64,000 nt of DNA. Source: Longimicrobiales bacterium (lineage in GTDB: Bacteria > Gemmatimonadota > Gemmatimonadetes > Longimicrobiales > Gaopeijiaceae). Each line of letters begins with the position of its first letter. Position 1 is the first letter of the stretch. The position numbers were made by a program, and so were the translations under genes. The stretch covers positions 4,074,001 to 4,138,000 of the forward strand of contig OX639991.1 in the NCBI GenBank assembly GCA_951828585.1, written 5' to 3'. The notes below the pieces were generated by a model. The model did not search any database and had not been told where the DNA came from. It worked only from the letters and a program-made list of their open reading frames with translations. Shown here in pieces: positions 35,432 through 45,675 of the stretch.

Positions 35432-35469
35432 AGCGGCCCGCGCGGGACATGTTTCCCGCGCGGGCCGCT
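35432..35469. terminator. Strong hairpin between convergent genes, probable bidirectional terminator
   Basis: AGCGGCCCGCGCGGG (35432-35446) and its perfect complement CCCGCGCGGGCCGCT (35455-35469) form a 15-bp G+C stem with an 8-nt loop, ACATGTTT. It is followed by CGCTTTC rather than a long T tract. It lies 20 nt after the stop of the amidohydrolase gene and 29 nt from the stop of the convergent plug-protein gene, so it probably serves both transcripts. Confidence 0.75.
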
Positions 35470-35498
35470 CGCTTTCGGGCGCCGTGGAAGTTCCCGCC

Positions 35499-36542
35499 TC
35501 AGCGACGCGTCCAGATCAGGATGACCCCACAGGCCGCCCCCGTCGAACTGTACTGCGCCGGCATGCCCGCGGTGGACGGGTAGATCTCGACGCCCGCAAC
35601 CACGCCGGGCGTGAGAAGGTGGTCGATGCCGGCCGGTTCGTCTCCGCCCCGGTGAACCAGGATGTCGTCGAGATAGACGCGCGGGTAACAGAAGTTCCCG
35701 TCCAGGTCCCCAATCCGGCCGCTGCGGAGAACAATCGACTTGTCGATGCCCTGCGCGTGCACGAGCACCCCGGGGAGGCCCTGGAACATGTCCGTCATCT
35801 CGGCGGGTCCGCGGAACTCGATGTCCTCGCGATCGATGAACTCTCCGAACCCCTCGGACTGGCGCTCATAGAACCCGGTCTTCTGCAACGCGACTTCACG
35901 TCTCTCCACCACGACCTCCAGGGGTGCAAGCTGCACCGGATCCACCGAGAGGGAAGCCTGAACGTTGGTCACGCGGCCCCGAATCACCTCGATCGAGTCC
36001 GACCTCGTCGCGTAGCCGAATTGCGAGAAGCCGATCACGTGCCAGCCGGCCGCCAGCTCCTCCAGCATGAAGCGGCCCCGCCCGTCCGTCAGCGTACCCC
36101 CCTGACCCCCGTCCAGCTGCACCCGCGCCCCGGCCAGAGGAGCTCCGGTATACCCGTCGGACAGCACACCCATGATCCCGGTGATGACCTCGCTCCCCGA
36201 GAGGATGACCGGAGCCATCGACGTTTGGAAGCCTCCGGCACGGAACACGTTGAAGTCGCCTACCGCCGGATTGTACTCGGGGTGGGTAAGCTGGAGCCGA
36301 TACCCGCCGATCGCGATTCGGTTCACCGTGAACTCCCCGGCGGCGTTGGTCTCGAAACGAAGGCCCGTCCCCTCCAACACCACCGCTACCCCCGCGATGG
36401 GTCCCCCGGTCACCGCATCGATCACCTTGCCGGTGATGGCGACGAATTCACGTTCGGGCGCCTGTGCCGTCACTGCGCCGGCCCCCGTATGAAGCGCTAT
36501 GGCGAGACACGCCAACAAACTCGGGAATCGCAAGATTCGCAT
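35499..36542 (-). CDS. Plug-only TonB-like protein with two CRL domains (paralogue B)
   Basis: The 347-residue exported protein has a signal peptide (SLLACLAIALHTGAGAVTAQA). Two carboxypeptidase-regulatory-like beta-sandwiches lie at about residues 34-115 (ITGKVIDAVTGGPIAGVAVV) and 120-205 (ITGIMGVLSDGYTGAPLAGA). A TonB-receptor plug domain then runs to the C-terminus (FIDREDIEFRGPAEMTDMFQ, GLPGVLVHAQ, PRVYLDDILVHRG, GVEIYPSTAGMPAQYS), ending ACGVILIWTRR. In ordinary receptors this strand leads into a ~500-residue barrel; here the protein stops. The ATG at 36542 has GAGGAGG 7 nt upstream. It follows the third amidohydrolase by 4 nt. Function unknown; a secreted ligand-binding or regulatory plug is one possibility. 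Confidence 0.85.
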   Translation of the reverse strand: MRILRFPSLLACLAIALHTGAGAVTAQAPEREFVAITGKVIDAVTGGPIAGVAVVLEGTGLRFETNAAGEFTVNRIAIGGYRLQLTHPEYNPAVGDFNVFRAGGFQTSMAPVILSGSEVITGIMGVLSDGYTGAPLAGARVQLDGGQGGTLTDGRGRFMLEELAAGWHVIGFSQFGYATRSDSIEVIRGRVTNVQASLSVDPVQLAPLEVVVERREVALQKTGFYERQSEGFGEFIDREDIEFRGPAEMTDMFQGLPGVLVHAQGIDKSIVLRSGRIGDLDGNFCYPRVYLDDILVHRGGDEPAGIDHLLTPGVVAGVEIYPSTAGMPAQYSSTGAACGVILIWTRR

Positions 36543-36546
36543 CACT

Positions 36547-39500
36547 TTACCTCCTCTGTGATTGCCCTGTATCGGGAGGCTCCACCCTCCACCACCACTG
36601 CGTGGGGAGCGGCCTCCGGCGGGGCCAGACCTCGGTGAGCGTAGCCGCATCGTACAGGCGGCCGTTCTTCATTACATATTCGATGTCTATCGTGTTCTCC
36701 AGGTTGTCCAGCGGGTTGGACCCCAGAACCTGCAGGTCCGCCAGCTTCCCCGCTTCGAGCGATCCCAGATCGCCCGCCAGCCCGATCGCATCGGCGCTCA
36801 TCAACGTCGCCATGCGCAGCGCGTCGTGGTTGTCCATGCCCCCGGACGCCATCATCCAGAGCTCCCAGTGCGTGCCCAGGCCCTGGACCTCGCCGTGGGA
36901 ACCCAGTCCGGCCTGTCCCCCCGCATCCATCCACTTGACCAATTGCTCGGCTTGCTGGAAGTGCGGGTACTGGTCGTCGCGGTACCAGGTCGTGGTCTTC
37001 CACTTGTCAAGTTCGTCGTGCGGGGTGAAGAAGCGCAATCTCTCGACCTCGTCCAGGTTGGTGCGCGTCAGGTAGTACTGGCGCCCCGAAGGCCCCCCGT
37101 AGGCGACGATGAGGGTGGGTGTGTAGACCATCCCGCTGAAGGCGCCCAACTGGACGACATCGCGGTAGAAGGGGCTGATCGGCAGGGAGTGTTCGAGGCC
37201 GGCGTAGCCGTCCTGGGCCAGCGTCAGGTTCATGGTGAAGTTGGAGCCGCCTTCGGTGGTGGGAGTGAGGCCCAGTTCGCGGGCCGCCATGATGACCCAC
37301 TGCCGCACGTTGCGGTCACCCGCCATGTACTGCTTGATCGTGAGCGTGTTGAAGTGGTCGGAGTAGCGCCGAAGCACATCGCGGGCGTCGTCGAGGCTGG
37401 AGATGGCATCGCGACTGAACACGCCGGGACCGGTCGAGTAGATGCGCGGCCCGATCATCTCGCCCGTCTCCATCAGGTCGCTGTAGGTGACGACATCCTC
37501 CGACGACGTCTGGGGGTCGCGCTGCGTGGTCACGCCGTAGGCCAGCTGCGCCAGGAACTGTGAGACCTGGCCGCGGTGTACTCCCCAGGCAACCCAGGTG
37601 TGGGCGTGAATGTCGACCAGCCCGGGCAGAATGGTCCTGCCGGACATGTCGCGCACCTCCGCGCCCCCGGGGATATCCACGCTCCCGCTGGGGCCCACGG
37701 CGACGATACGGTTGTCCCGCACGACGATGTCGCCGCGGGGGATCACCTCGTCGCCGCGCATGGTGATCAAACGCGCCCCGCTCAGAACGACCGTGCCTCG
37801 CGGCTTGTCCTTGGGGACCGTGATCTCCACATCGTAGCGGGCCGCCTCGTAGACCGGGCCGTCCTCGTCGGCGTCCTCTTCCTCCTCCTCGGCCACGATG
37901 ACATCGGCGGAGTCCCCGGCTGGCGCGTCGGCAGTGTCCGGACTCTCCGCTTCGGCTCGCCGCTCGGCTCGCGCGTTGGCCACGGAATCGGCCACCAGGG
38001 AGTCGCTCAACGCCACATCGTGCAGGAAGAAGCTGCGCCCGATGGAGTAGAAGCCGGCCGAACCGTCCTGGTTCCAGCCCACGAAATCGCCGCCGATCCT
38101 CGTAAGCCGGCGGGTGGGCATGGAGGAAGAGGAGGCGACCGACACGGTGGGCGCCTGGCCTCCCGCCGGCGGCACCGTGATCATGTACACGTTGCGGTTG
38201 GCCCGCACCATGGCGCGCTTGCCGTCCGGGGAAAGCACGACCTCGTCGGGTGCGCCGCCTGCCCCGGGGCCCCCACCCGACGGGGCGGCCACCTTGACGA
38301 CGGTGTGGATGTCGGTGCCGTCGTAGCGCATGGACAGAAGTCCTTCGGAACCCGTCCACACATAGATGCGGTCAGGGTCCGGTCCCGGGTGCGGCGCGTT
38401 GCGCCCTTGCTGGGTCGCGCCCCGCCCGACCCACGCGATCCGCGTCGGCTCTCCGCCCTCGGCCGGCAGCCACACGTACTCGAGTTCGGCGGCGGGACCG
38501 TGGAAGCCGAAGTCCTCGAGCGTGCGCATGCGGTGCATCTTCGAGCCACGCACGGCCAGGATGCGCGTCCCGTCACCGTTGTATGCCACCCGGTCGAAGA
38601 ATGCGGAGGCGGTGGTCAGCTTCTCCGGTTCCCCACCTCCGTCGGTGCGCACCCGCCAGATGTCGCCGCCGGTGGAGTCGTTCCAGGTCACATAGGCGAT
38701 ATGGCGTCCGTCCGGGGACCATACCGGGCCGTGCTCGACGTCGGCGGAGGAGGTAAGGCGGCGGGCGTCGCGAATGTGCGGGTAGCCCTCCGTCTGCGTC
38801 CCGGCGGGCTCGGACAGGGGGCCGATCCAGAGCCGGTCCAGGGCCGTGAAGACCAGTTGGCGGCCATCGGGAGAAGGGCGGGCGCCCCGGATCTGGGAGA
38901 CGGTCAGCGTGGAGTCGTTGATCGGATAGTCGAACTTCACGAGCGGACCGAGCTCCTGCTGGACGCGCGCCGTGAAGGGGATCTCGGCCGCCTCCCCCGA
39001 AGGCACTTCCACCCGCATGATCCTGCCGCCATAACTCGTAATCAATGCGCGCGAATCCGGCGTCCAGGCCGAGCCCGGATAGTTGTCCCGGTCACGCGCT
39101 CCCCCACCCTGCGAGTCGTCGCGCTGAACGTCCATGACGAGCCAGGTCTCTTCGCCGCTTGCCAGATCGCGCAGCCGGAGCGCCGGTCGCGCGTCGTAGC
39201 GGGTGGCGTACACCAGCCAGCGTCCGTCGGGGCTCGGCATCGGCCGGAAGGCACCTTCGTGTTCGTGCGTACGGACGAAGGTGCCCCCGGTCACGCGGTC
39301 GAGCAGGGCGATCTGGTAGTCCCCGATCTGGCGGGCCGAGCTGCGGGGCGAGTGGTCCGGGCCGAAGTCGCTCGGGTCGGTTTCCACACCGGACGCGGAC
39401 GCGGCCGGGAATCCCCCTCCCAGATTGCCGCGCACATTCACCCACAGGTAGCGGGGATCGGAGCCGAACGCGGCACCGATGTGGGATGGAGGAATCGGGC

Positions 39501-40044
39501 CGCCTTCCGCACGATGTCCGGTCAGCTGGATGCCCGAACCGCCGTCCTCGTGGTAGAGCCAAAGCTGCGATCCCTTGTTGGCGATGACGTACTCGCCGTC
39601 CCGCGTCCACAGGGGGGACATGTAGCTGTCGCGCCGGGTGTCGGTCAGTTGGCGGGGCTCGGTCCCGTCGGCGTTGGCCACCCAGAGGTTCTCGGAACCG
39701 TCGCGGTCGCTGACGAAGACGAGTTCGCCGCCGTCGGGAGAGTAGCGCGCCTGCATGTCGTAGCCCTGGCCGCTGGTAATGCGGGTCGCGGTGCCGCCGC
39801 CGACGGGCAGGGTGTAGAGGTCGCCGAGCAGTTCGAAAACGATGGTCTCCCCGTCCGGAGACAGGTCGAGCGATATCCAGGAACCCTCGGCGGTCGTGAA
39901 GTCGAGCGTCCGCGCCGGGATGAGGGGGAGGGAGTTGGCGCGCCGGGCCGCCCGGGCGGAGCTGTCGTTCTGCTCGGCCGTCTGCGCGGAGAGGGGCGAT
40001 GCCGCGAGGGTCGCCACCAGCGATACGAAGGCGGCCCTGTTCAC
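36547..40044 (-). CDS. Giant secreted PD40-propeller amidohydrolase (paralogue 3)
   Basis: The 1165-residue paralogue of the two plus-strand amidohydrolases. Signal peptide: AAFVSLVATLAASPLSAQ. PD40 blades span about residues 45-690 (WISLDLSPDGETIVFELLGD, QARYSPDGGELVFVSDRDGS, GPVWSPDGRHIAYVTWNDS). An acidic insertion (EEEEEDADEDGP, near residue 725) precedes the amidohydrolase domain: GLVDIHAHTWVAWGVHRGQ near 810, YGVTTQRDPQTSSEDVV, GYAGLEHSLPISPFYRDVVQ, GLGSHGEVQGLGTHWELWM and LEAGKLADLQVLGSNPLDN. The start is a GTG, 17 nt after the upstream plug-protein gene. It is flanked on both sides, in the same operon, by plug-only TonB-like proteins. Confidence 0.9.
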   Translation of the reverse strand: MNRAAFVSLVATLAASPLSAQTAEQNDSSARAARRANSLPLIPARTLDFTTAEGSWISLDLSPDGETIVFELLGDLYTLPVGGGTATRITSGQGYDMQARYSPDGGELVFVSDRDGSENLWVANADGTEPRQLTDTRRDSYMSPLWTRDGEYVIANKGSQLWLYHEDGGSGIQLTGHRAEGGPIPPSHIGAAFGSDPRYLWVNVRGNLGGGFPAASASGVETDPSDFGPDHSPRSSARQIGDYQIALLDRVTGGTFVRTHEHEGAFRPMPSPDGRWLVYATRYDARPALRLRDLASGEETWLVMDVQRDDSQGGGARDRDNYPGSAWTPDSRALITSYGGRIMRVEVPSGEAAEIPFTARVQQELGPLVKFDYPINDSTLTVSQIRGARPSPDGRQLVFTALDRLWIGPLSEPAGTQTEGYPHIRDARRLTSSADVEHGPVWSPDGRHIAYVTWNDSTGGDIWRVRTDGGGEPEKLTTASAFFDRVAYNGDGTRILAVRGSKMHRMRTLEDFGFHGPAAELEYVWLPAEGGEPTRIAWVGRGATQQGRNAPHPGPDPDRIYVWTGSEGLLSMRYDGTDIHTVVKVAAPSGGGPGAGGAPDEVVLSPDGKRAMVRANRNVYMITVPPAGGQAPTVSVASSSSMPTRRLTRIGGDFVGWNQDGSAGFYSIGRSFFLHDVALSDSLVADSVANARAERRAEAESPDTADAPAGDSADVIVAEEEEEDADEDGPVYEAARYDVEITVPKDKPRGTVVLSGARLITMRGDEVIPRGDIVVRDNRIVAVGPSGSVDIPGGAEVRDMSGRTILPGLVDIHAHTWVAWGVHRGQVSQFLAQLAYGVTTQRDPQTSSEDVVTYSDLMETGEMIGPRIYSTGPGVFSRDAISSLDDARDVLRRYSDHFNTLTIKQYMAGDRNVRQWVIMAARELGLTPTTEGGSNFTMNLTLAQDGYAGLEHSLPISPFYRDVVQLGAFSGMVYTPTLIVAYGGPSGRQYYLTRTNLDEVERLRFFTPHDELDKWKTTTWYRDDQYPHFQQAEQLVKWMDAGGQAGLGSHGEVQGLGTHWELWMMASGGMDNHDALRMATLMSADAIGLAGDLGSLEAGKLADLQVLGSNPLDNLENTIDIEYVMKNGRLYDAATLTEVWPRRRPLPTQWWWRVEPPDTGQSQRR

Positions 40045-40061
40045 TACCCGTCGGTACCCGC

Positions 40062-41246
40062 TCAGCGTCTCGTCCAGATCAGGATGGTCCCGCAGAAGGT
40101 ACCGTGCCCCTGGTATTCGGGCGGAAGACCACTCACCGACGCATACACTTCGACCCCCGCCACCACGCCCGGATCCACGAATGTGTCCAGCCGGGCCGGC
40201 TCGTCGCCCCCGCGGTGAGCGATAATGCCGTCGATGTAGACGCGAGGAAAGCAGCGCTCATAGATATCCGTAGGCGCCCCGGGTCCCGGGTCGTCGCTCG
40301 CCAACGTCCTTGGTTGCAGGGTCATGTGGCGGCCGCTCCGGAGCACCACCCACTTCTCAAGCTGGTTTAGCGGGTCACTGTACAGGTCAACACCCGCCAT
40401 CCCGCTGAAGAGATCGGTCATTTCACTCGGTCCCCGCATTTCGATCTCCTCGCGGTCTATGAACTTTCCGAAGCCCGTCTTCTGGCGGTGGTAGAATCCC
40501 CTCCTCTGCAATATGATCTCGCGCCTCTCGACGGAGACCTCGATGGGGTCGAGCTGCACGGGATCGACGGACAGCGAGACATCCACGGTGGTGACGCGCC
40601 CGGGCACTACCCGGATCGTGTCCGCCCGCGGTGTGTAGCCGATCATGGAGAACTCGACCACATGCTGGCCGCCGATGAGCCGGTCCAGCACGAACTCGCC
40701 TCGCAGGTCCGACAGGACCCCCTGCCGCCCACCGCCCATCGTGACGTGCACGCCCGAGAGCAGAGAACCGGTGTTGCGGTCCGTGACCAACCCGATGATG
40801 CCCGTCATGAGTTCGTCCGACCCCTGGGCCACCGGTTTCATCGACGTGACGAAGCTGCCAGGGCGCATGACCGTGAATTCGCCAACCGCCGGATTGTAGT
40901 CCTGATGGGCGAGTTCGAGCCGGTATTCACCCAGTCGGATCCCGGACAGCTGGAATTGTCCCTCGGCGTCCGTTTCGACACGAAGTTCTCCGGCGGGACC
41001 CGCGCCCGAGCCACGCACGAAAACCTGCACGCCGACGATGGGATCTCCGGTGACCACGTCCACCACGCGACCGGTGATCGTGACTTGATCCGCGCCCCTT
41101 TCCTGGGACCTCGCGTCCCCCGGAGCAGCCACGAGGACGGCCGACAGCGCCAGGACAACAACCGGGATGAAAGGCCGGCGTACCGACGCCCGGAAGCGCC
41201 CCGTCCGAATCGGAGGTCGTCGTAGCAACTGAGTCGAATCGATCAT
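40062..41246 (-). CDS. Plug-only TonB-like protein with CRL domains (paralogue A)
   Basis: The 394-residue exported protein has the same architecture as the product of 35499-36542. An N-terminal basic stretch and hydrophobic core (FIPVVVLALSAVLVAAPGDA) precede CRL domain 1 (ITGRVVDVVTGDPIVGVQVF), CRL domain 2 (MTGIIGLVTDRNTGSLLSGV), and a plug domain (KFIDREEIEMRGPSEMTDLF, PRVYIDGIIAHRGGDEPARL, GVEVYASVSGLPPEYQ) that ends GTFCGTILIWTRR at the stop codon. A longer plug loop (VLRSGRHMTLQPRTLASDDP) distinguishes it. The ATG at 41246 has GGAGG 8 nt upstream. It is the first gene of the operon plug A-amidohydrolase 3-plug B. Confidence 0.85.
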   Translation of the reverse strand: MIDSTQLLRRPPIRTGRFRASVRRPFIPVVVLALSAVLVAAPGDARSQERGADQVTITGRVVDVVTGDPIVGVQVFVRGSGAGPAGELRVETDAEGQFQLSGIRLGEYRLELAHQDYNPAVGEFTVMRPGSFVTSMKPVAQGSDELMTGIIGLVTDRNTGSLLSGVHVTMGGGRQGVLSDLRGEFVLDRLIGGQHVVEFSMIGYTPRADTIRVVPGRVTTVDVSLSVDPVQLDPIEVSVERREIILQRRGFYHRQKTGFGKFIDREEIEMRGPSEMTDLFSGMAGVDLYSDPLNQLEKWVVLRSGRHMTLQPRTLASDDPGPGAPTDIYERCFPRVYIDGIIAHRGGDEPARLDTFVDPGVVAGVEVYASVSGLPPEYQGHGTFCGTILIWTRR

Positions 41247-41757
41247 ATCTCTTGCCTCCAGGCCAAGATGAATGCGGGTCGCCGATCCCCGGAGCCCGCC
41301 CCGATAGACTCCCGGATGCCGGGGCCTCAGAAGGAGATTACGCCGTTCATTCAAGGACGTTACCGAAAAACGTAGTCAGCGGAGCTACCCGTCGCCAGTC
41401 CCGAGGGCGGACACGAGGCGCGCATGATCGCTCTTGCCGCGACACGGCGTCTACACACAACGTTTATTACCCCCTTGATTCGCACCGAGTTCCCAGCTAT
41501 GAATGGGAAATGGGTCGTCGCCACACGGCGATACCGAAATGACGACACGGCGATTTGTGGCGTATTGCGGCCGGGAACAGCTAAAAAGCCATCCGCAGTT
41601 GGTGCGGGTCCTTCCAGGCCGCCGGACTAGAGCCTTCCCCTACCTTGGTCACGCCACCCTTCGCCCCGTGGGAGCCGGCCTGTGCCGGAGATCCCGCAGC
41701 GCCGGGGTTCCGGCCGAGGAGGCGTGGCAGCAAGTGAGATCGACCAGGGCGGGTCGC
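41247..41757. promoter_or_regulatory. Divergent intergenic region with one candidate sigma70-type promoter for metH
   Basis: This 511-bp gap separates the plug-protein operon (minus) from metH (plus). A candidate promoter reads TTGATT (41475-41480), a 17-nt spacer and TATGAA (41498-41503) in a locally A+T-richer stretch, about 255 nt before metH. I looked for cobalamin and SAM riboswitch signatures and saw none. The remainder is ordinary G+C-rich sequence; open frames through it lack family similarity. Confidence 0.35.
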
Positions 41758-44700
41758 ATGAAGCGCACGGCCCAGGACACGCGGATCGCCGATGCGACCC
41801 GGAAGGCCACCGGGAGACCTCCGCCCAGGACCGGCAACCGGGATCGCCCGGACCGGCAACTCACGCGGCTGCCCGGCGAGCGCATTCTGGTCCTGGACGG
41901 CGCGATGGGGACCATGATCCAGGGGTACGGCCTGTGCGAGGCCGACTTCCGTGGCGACCACTTCACCTCCCACCCCACCCCGCTCCTCGGCAACAACGAT
42001 CTCCTTTCGCTTACCCGCCCCGACGTCATCGGCGAAATCCACCGCGCCCATCTGGACGCGGGGGCCGACATCATCGAGACCAACACCTTCAGCTCCACCC
42101 GGCCGCCGATGTCGGACTACGGGGTCGAAGACGCCGTAGCCGAAATCAACCGCGCGGCCGCGCGGATCGCCCGGGAAGCGGCGGACGAGTACACGGCCCG
42201 CACCCCCCAGCGGCCCCGCTTCGTGGCCGGGATCCTGGGGCCGATGAACCGCACGGCGTCGATCTCGTCCGACGTGAACGACCCAGGCGCCAGAGAGGTC
42301 ACCTTCGAGGAGCTCCGCGCCGCATACGGAGAGCAGGCCCGCGCCCTGATCGAGGGAGGCGCCGACCTACTCATGGTCGAGACCATCTTCGACACCCTGA
42401 ACGCGAAGGCGGCCATCTTCGCCATACTGGAATTACAGGACGAAACCGGGCTTGAATTCCCGATCATGATCTCGGGAACGATCACCGATCAGAGCGGGCG
42501 CACACTGACCGGGCAGACCCCCGAGGCCTTCTACAATTCGCTTCGGCACGCCGCGCCGCTCGCCTTCGGGCTCAACTGCGCACTGGGGCCGGATGCGCTG
42601 CGCCCCTACCTGCAGGAACTCGCCACCGTGTGTGAGAGCTGGGTGAGCTGTCATCCCAACGCGGGGCTGCCCAACGAATTCGGACAGTACGACCTGTCGC
42701 CCGAAGACATGGCGCGGACCATGGGCGAATTCGCGCGCGCGGGGTTCCTCAACTTCGCCGGCGGCTGCTGCGGCACGACCCCGGAACATATCGCCGCGAT
42801 CGCGGAGGCGGTGGAGGGCATCGCGCCGCGGCCCCGCCCCGAGCACCCCGTGCGGACCCGCCTGGCGGGGCTGGAACCCGTGACCATCGGCCCGGATTCG
42901 CTCTTCGTGAACGTGGGCGAGCGCACGAACGTGACCGGGTCCGCGCGCTTCGCCCGCCTGATCCTCGACGGGGACTACGAGAACGGGCTGGAGGTGGCGC
43001 GCCAGCAGGTCCGGGGCGGCGCCCAAATCGTCGACGTGAACATGGACGAGGGGTTGCTCGACTCCGAAGCGGCGATGGTCAGGTTCCTGAACCTGATGGC
43101 GGCCGAGCCCGAGATCGCGCGTGTCCCCTTCATGATCGACTCGTCGAAGTGGGAGGTGATCGAGGCCGGGCTGAGGTGCGTGCAGGGCAAGGCGGTGGTG
43201 AACTCGGTCAGCCTGAAGGACGGGGAGGACGCCTTCCGCGAGAAGGTGCGGCTGGCCCGCCGCTACGGGGCAGCGGTGGTGGTGATGGCCTTCGACGAGA
43301 GCGGCCAGGCGGACACCGCGGACCACAAGTTGGAGATCTGCGCCCGCGCGTACGACATCATGGTGCGGCAGGAGGACTTCCCGCCCGAGGACATCGTCTT
43401 CGACCCCAACATCTTCGCGGTGGCGACGGGGATCGCGGAGCACAACGAGTACGCGATCGCCTTCTTCGAGGCCACGCGGCGGATCAGGGAGTCCATTCCA
43501 CACGCGCTCGTGAGCGGTGGGGTGAGCAACGTCTCCTTCTCCTTTCGCGGGAGCCACGGGGTGCGCGAGGCCATGCACTCGGCCTTCCTGTACCACGCAG
43601 GGCTGGCGGGCATGGATATGGGAATCGTAAACGCTGGCTCTATTGCCGTTTACGATGAGATATCGGATGAATTGCTTGAAGCGGTGGAGGATGTGCTGTT
43701 CAACCGGCGCCAGGACGCGACGGACCGTCTGACGGCGCTGGCCGGAAGTTACAGGGAAGGCTCTGCGGGAGACGCCGAGGACCTGTCGTGGCGCGAGGCG
43801 CCGGTGGAGGGCCGGCTGAGCCACGCGCTTGTGCACGGGATCACCGACTACATCGAAGAGGACACCGAGGAGGCGCGGCGGGAAGCGCAGTGGGCGCTGG
43901 ACGTGATCGAAGGGCCCCTGATGGCGGGAATGAACACCGTCGGGGACCTCTTCGGCTCGGGGAAGATGTTCCTGCCGCAGGTGGTCAAGAGTGCGCGCGT
44001 CATGAAGCGTGCGGTGGGGTACCTGGTGCCGTACCTGGAGCGCGAGAAACCGGCCGGCGGGAAGGGCCGGTCGGCCGGGCGCATCGTGCTGGCCACCGTG
44101 AAGGGCGACGTACACGACATCGGCAAGAACATTGTCGGGGTGGTGCTCCAGTGCAACAACTACGAGGTCTTCGACCTGGGGGTGATGGTTCCCGCCGAGG
44201 CAATCCTCGAAAAGGCGCGCGAGGTGGACGCCGATATCGTCGGACTTTCCGGGCTGATTACGCCCAGCCTCGACCAGATGGTGCACGTGGCCTCCGAGAT
44301 GGAACGTGTCGGCATGGAGATCCCGCTGCTGATCGGGGGCGCCACCACCTCGCGGGTCCACACCGCGGTGAAGATCGAGGAGCGGTACTCGGGCGCCACC
44401 ATTCATGTGCTCGACGCCTCCCGCTGCGCGGAGGTGGCGGGGAAGCTGCTCGATCCGGTGAGCCGGGTGGCGTACTCTGCCGGCGTCCGTGAAGAATACG
44501 CGGCCGTGCGCCGCAGGAGGGGAGCGCCGCGACGCCGGGCTTCCCTGCACTCGCTCGAGGACGCGCGCGCGAACCGGCTGTCGCTGGACTGGAGCGGTCA
44601 TGTGCCCGTCCGCCCGGCCTGGACCGGCGACGGGATCTTCCCCGCCGCCCCCGACCGACTCGTCGCAGGCGGACACGGCCCCTCCGCCGCGCCCTCGCCA

Positions 44701-45675
44701 CAAACCGCCTCCTCCTACGACCTGGGCGAACTGGCCGAACGAATCGACTGGACCCCCTTCTTCCAGGCCTGGGAGCTGCGCGGCATCTACCCCGACATCC
44801 TGTCCGATCCCGAGGTCGGTCCCGAGGCATCGAGTCTGCACCGGGACGCGCTCGCCCTCCTGCAGCGTCTCCGGAAGGGTGGACGCCTGGCCGCGCGAGC
44901 CGTCGTCGGGCTATACCCGGCCAATTCCGTGGGCGACGACATCGTGCTCTACACCGACGAGTCCCGGTCGACCCCGCTCGCGGTCTTCCCATGTCTGCGC
45001 CAGCAGTTCGCCAAGGGAGCCGGGCGTCCGAATCTGTGCCTGGCGGACTTCGTGGCCCCGGCCGCCTCGGACGTGGCCGACTACGCCGGCGCTTTCGTGG
45101 TCACCGCCGGAGAGGGTGTGGCCGAGCTCGCCGCCGAGTTCGAGGCCGCCGGCGACGACTACCAGAGCATCCTGGCAAAGGCGTTGGCGGACCGGCTGGC
45201 CGAGGCCTTCGCCGAGCGCATGCACGAACGCGTGCGCCGGGAATTCTGGGGTTACGCCCCGAAGGAGTCGCTGAGCAACAGACAGCTGATCGCCGAGGAG
45301 TACGGCGGGATCCGGCCCGCGCCGGGGTATCCGGCGTGCCCCGATCATGCGGGCAAGCGGATTCTCTTCGAGTTGCTGGGCGCGGAACGGATCGGGGTGA
45401 CGCTGACCGAGAGCTGCGCCATGTTCCCGGCGGCCTCCGTTTCGGGGCTGTATATCGGGCATCCGGACAGCTTCTACTTTGGTGTGGGAAGGGTCGGCCG
45501 CGATCAGATGGAGGACTATGCCCGGCGCGCGGGGATGTCGGTGGCGGAGACCGCGCGTTGGCTGGCCCCGAATCTGGCGGAGGGGGTGACGGGGGATGGG
45601 AAGGGCGCCAGTGTCGGGAATGTGGGTGCGGGGGCGGGCGTTGGGCGCGGGCGAAGGGCGGGCGGCGGTGGCTGA
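41758..45675 (+). CDS. metH: Cobalamin-dependent methionine synthase
   Basis: Transfers the methyl group of 5-methyltetrahydrofolate through cobalamin to homocysteine. The 1305 residues show the four modules in order. The homocysteine-binding barrel has [13 protein letters not shown] and the zinc site [13 protein letters not shown]. The folate (pterin) barrel has [16 protein letters not shown] and [12 protein letters not shown]. The cobalamin domain has the ligand motif [16 protein letters not shown] plus [13 protein letters not shown] and [13 protein letters not shown]. The C-terminal SAM-dependent activation domain has [15 protein letters not shown] and [20 protein letters not shown]. So reactivation by SAM should work. 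The ATG at 41758 follows AGGGCGGG; the upstream frame is not conserved. The C-terminus has a low-complexity Gly-rich tail that overlaps the next gene by 8 nt. Confidence 0.97.
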   Translation: MKRTAQDTRIADATRKATGRPPPRTGNRDRPDRQLTRLPGERILVLDGAMGTMIQGYGLCEADFRGDHFTSHPTPLLGNNDLLSLTRPDVIGEIHRAHLDAGADIIETNTFSSTRPPMSDYGVEDAVAEINRAAARIAREAADEYTARTPQRPRFVAGILGPMNRTASISSDVNDPGAREVTFEELRAAYGEQARALIEGGADLLMVETIFDTLNAKAAIFAILELQDETGLEFPIMISGTITDQSGRTLTGQTPEAFYNSLRHAAPLAFGLNCALGPDALRPYLQELATVCESWVSCHPNAGLPNEFGQYDLSPEDMARTMGEFARAGFLNFAGGCCGTTPEHIAAIAEAVEGIAPRPRPEHPVRTRLAGLEPVTIGPDSLFVNVGERTNVTGSARFARLILDGDYENGLEVARQQVRGGAQIVDVNMDEGLLDSEAAMVRFLNLMAAEPEIARVPFMIDSSKWEVIEAGLRCVQGKAVVNSVSLKDGEDAFREKVRLARRYGAAVVVMAFDESGQADTADHKLEICARAYDIMVRQEDFPPEDIVFDPNIFAVATGIAEHNEYAIAFFEATRRIRESIPHALVSGGVSNVSFSFRGSHGVREAMHSAFLYHAGLAGMDMGIVNAGSIAVYDEISDELLEAVEDVLFNRRQDATDRLTALAGSYREGSAGDAEDLSWREAPVEGRLSHALVHGITDYIEEDTEEARREAQWALDVIEGPLMAGMNTVGDLFGSGKMFLPQVVKSARVMKRAVGYLVPYLEREKPAGGKGRSAGRIVLATVKGDVHDIGKNIVGVVLQCNNYEVFDLGVMVPAEAILEKAREVDADIVGLSGLITPSLDQMVHVASEMERVGMEIPLLIGGATTSRVHTAVKIEERYSGATIHVLDASRCAEVAGKLLDPVSRVAYSAGVREEYAAVRRRRGAPRRRASLHSLEDARANRLSLDWSGHVPVRPAWTGDGIFPAAPDRLVAGGHGPSAAPSPQTASSYDLGELAERIDWTPFFQAWELRGIYPDILSDPEVGPEASSLHRDALALLQRLRKGGRLAARAVVGLYPANSVGDDIVLYTDESRSTPLAVFPCLRQQFAKGAGRPNLCLADFVAPAASDVADYAGAFVVTAGEGVAELAAEFEAAGDDYQSILAKALADRLAEAFAERMHERVRREFWGYAPKESLSNRQLIAEEYGGIRPAPGYPACPDHAGKRILFELLGAERIGVTLTESCAMFPAASVSGLYIGHPDSFYFGVGRVGRDQMEDYARRAGMSVAETARWLAPNLAEGVTGDGKGASVGNVGAGAGVGRGRRAGGGG

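Noticed and set aside
41247-41757. Cobalamin or SAM riboswitch before metH
   Set aside because: The leader lacks the conserved cobalamin-box bases and any SAM-type multi-stem arrangement I can recognise; only a candidate promoter is seen.
42433-44841. 802-codon minus-strand open frame inside metH
   Set aside because: metH matches its family throughout all domains; the reverse frame has no recognisable motif.
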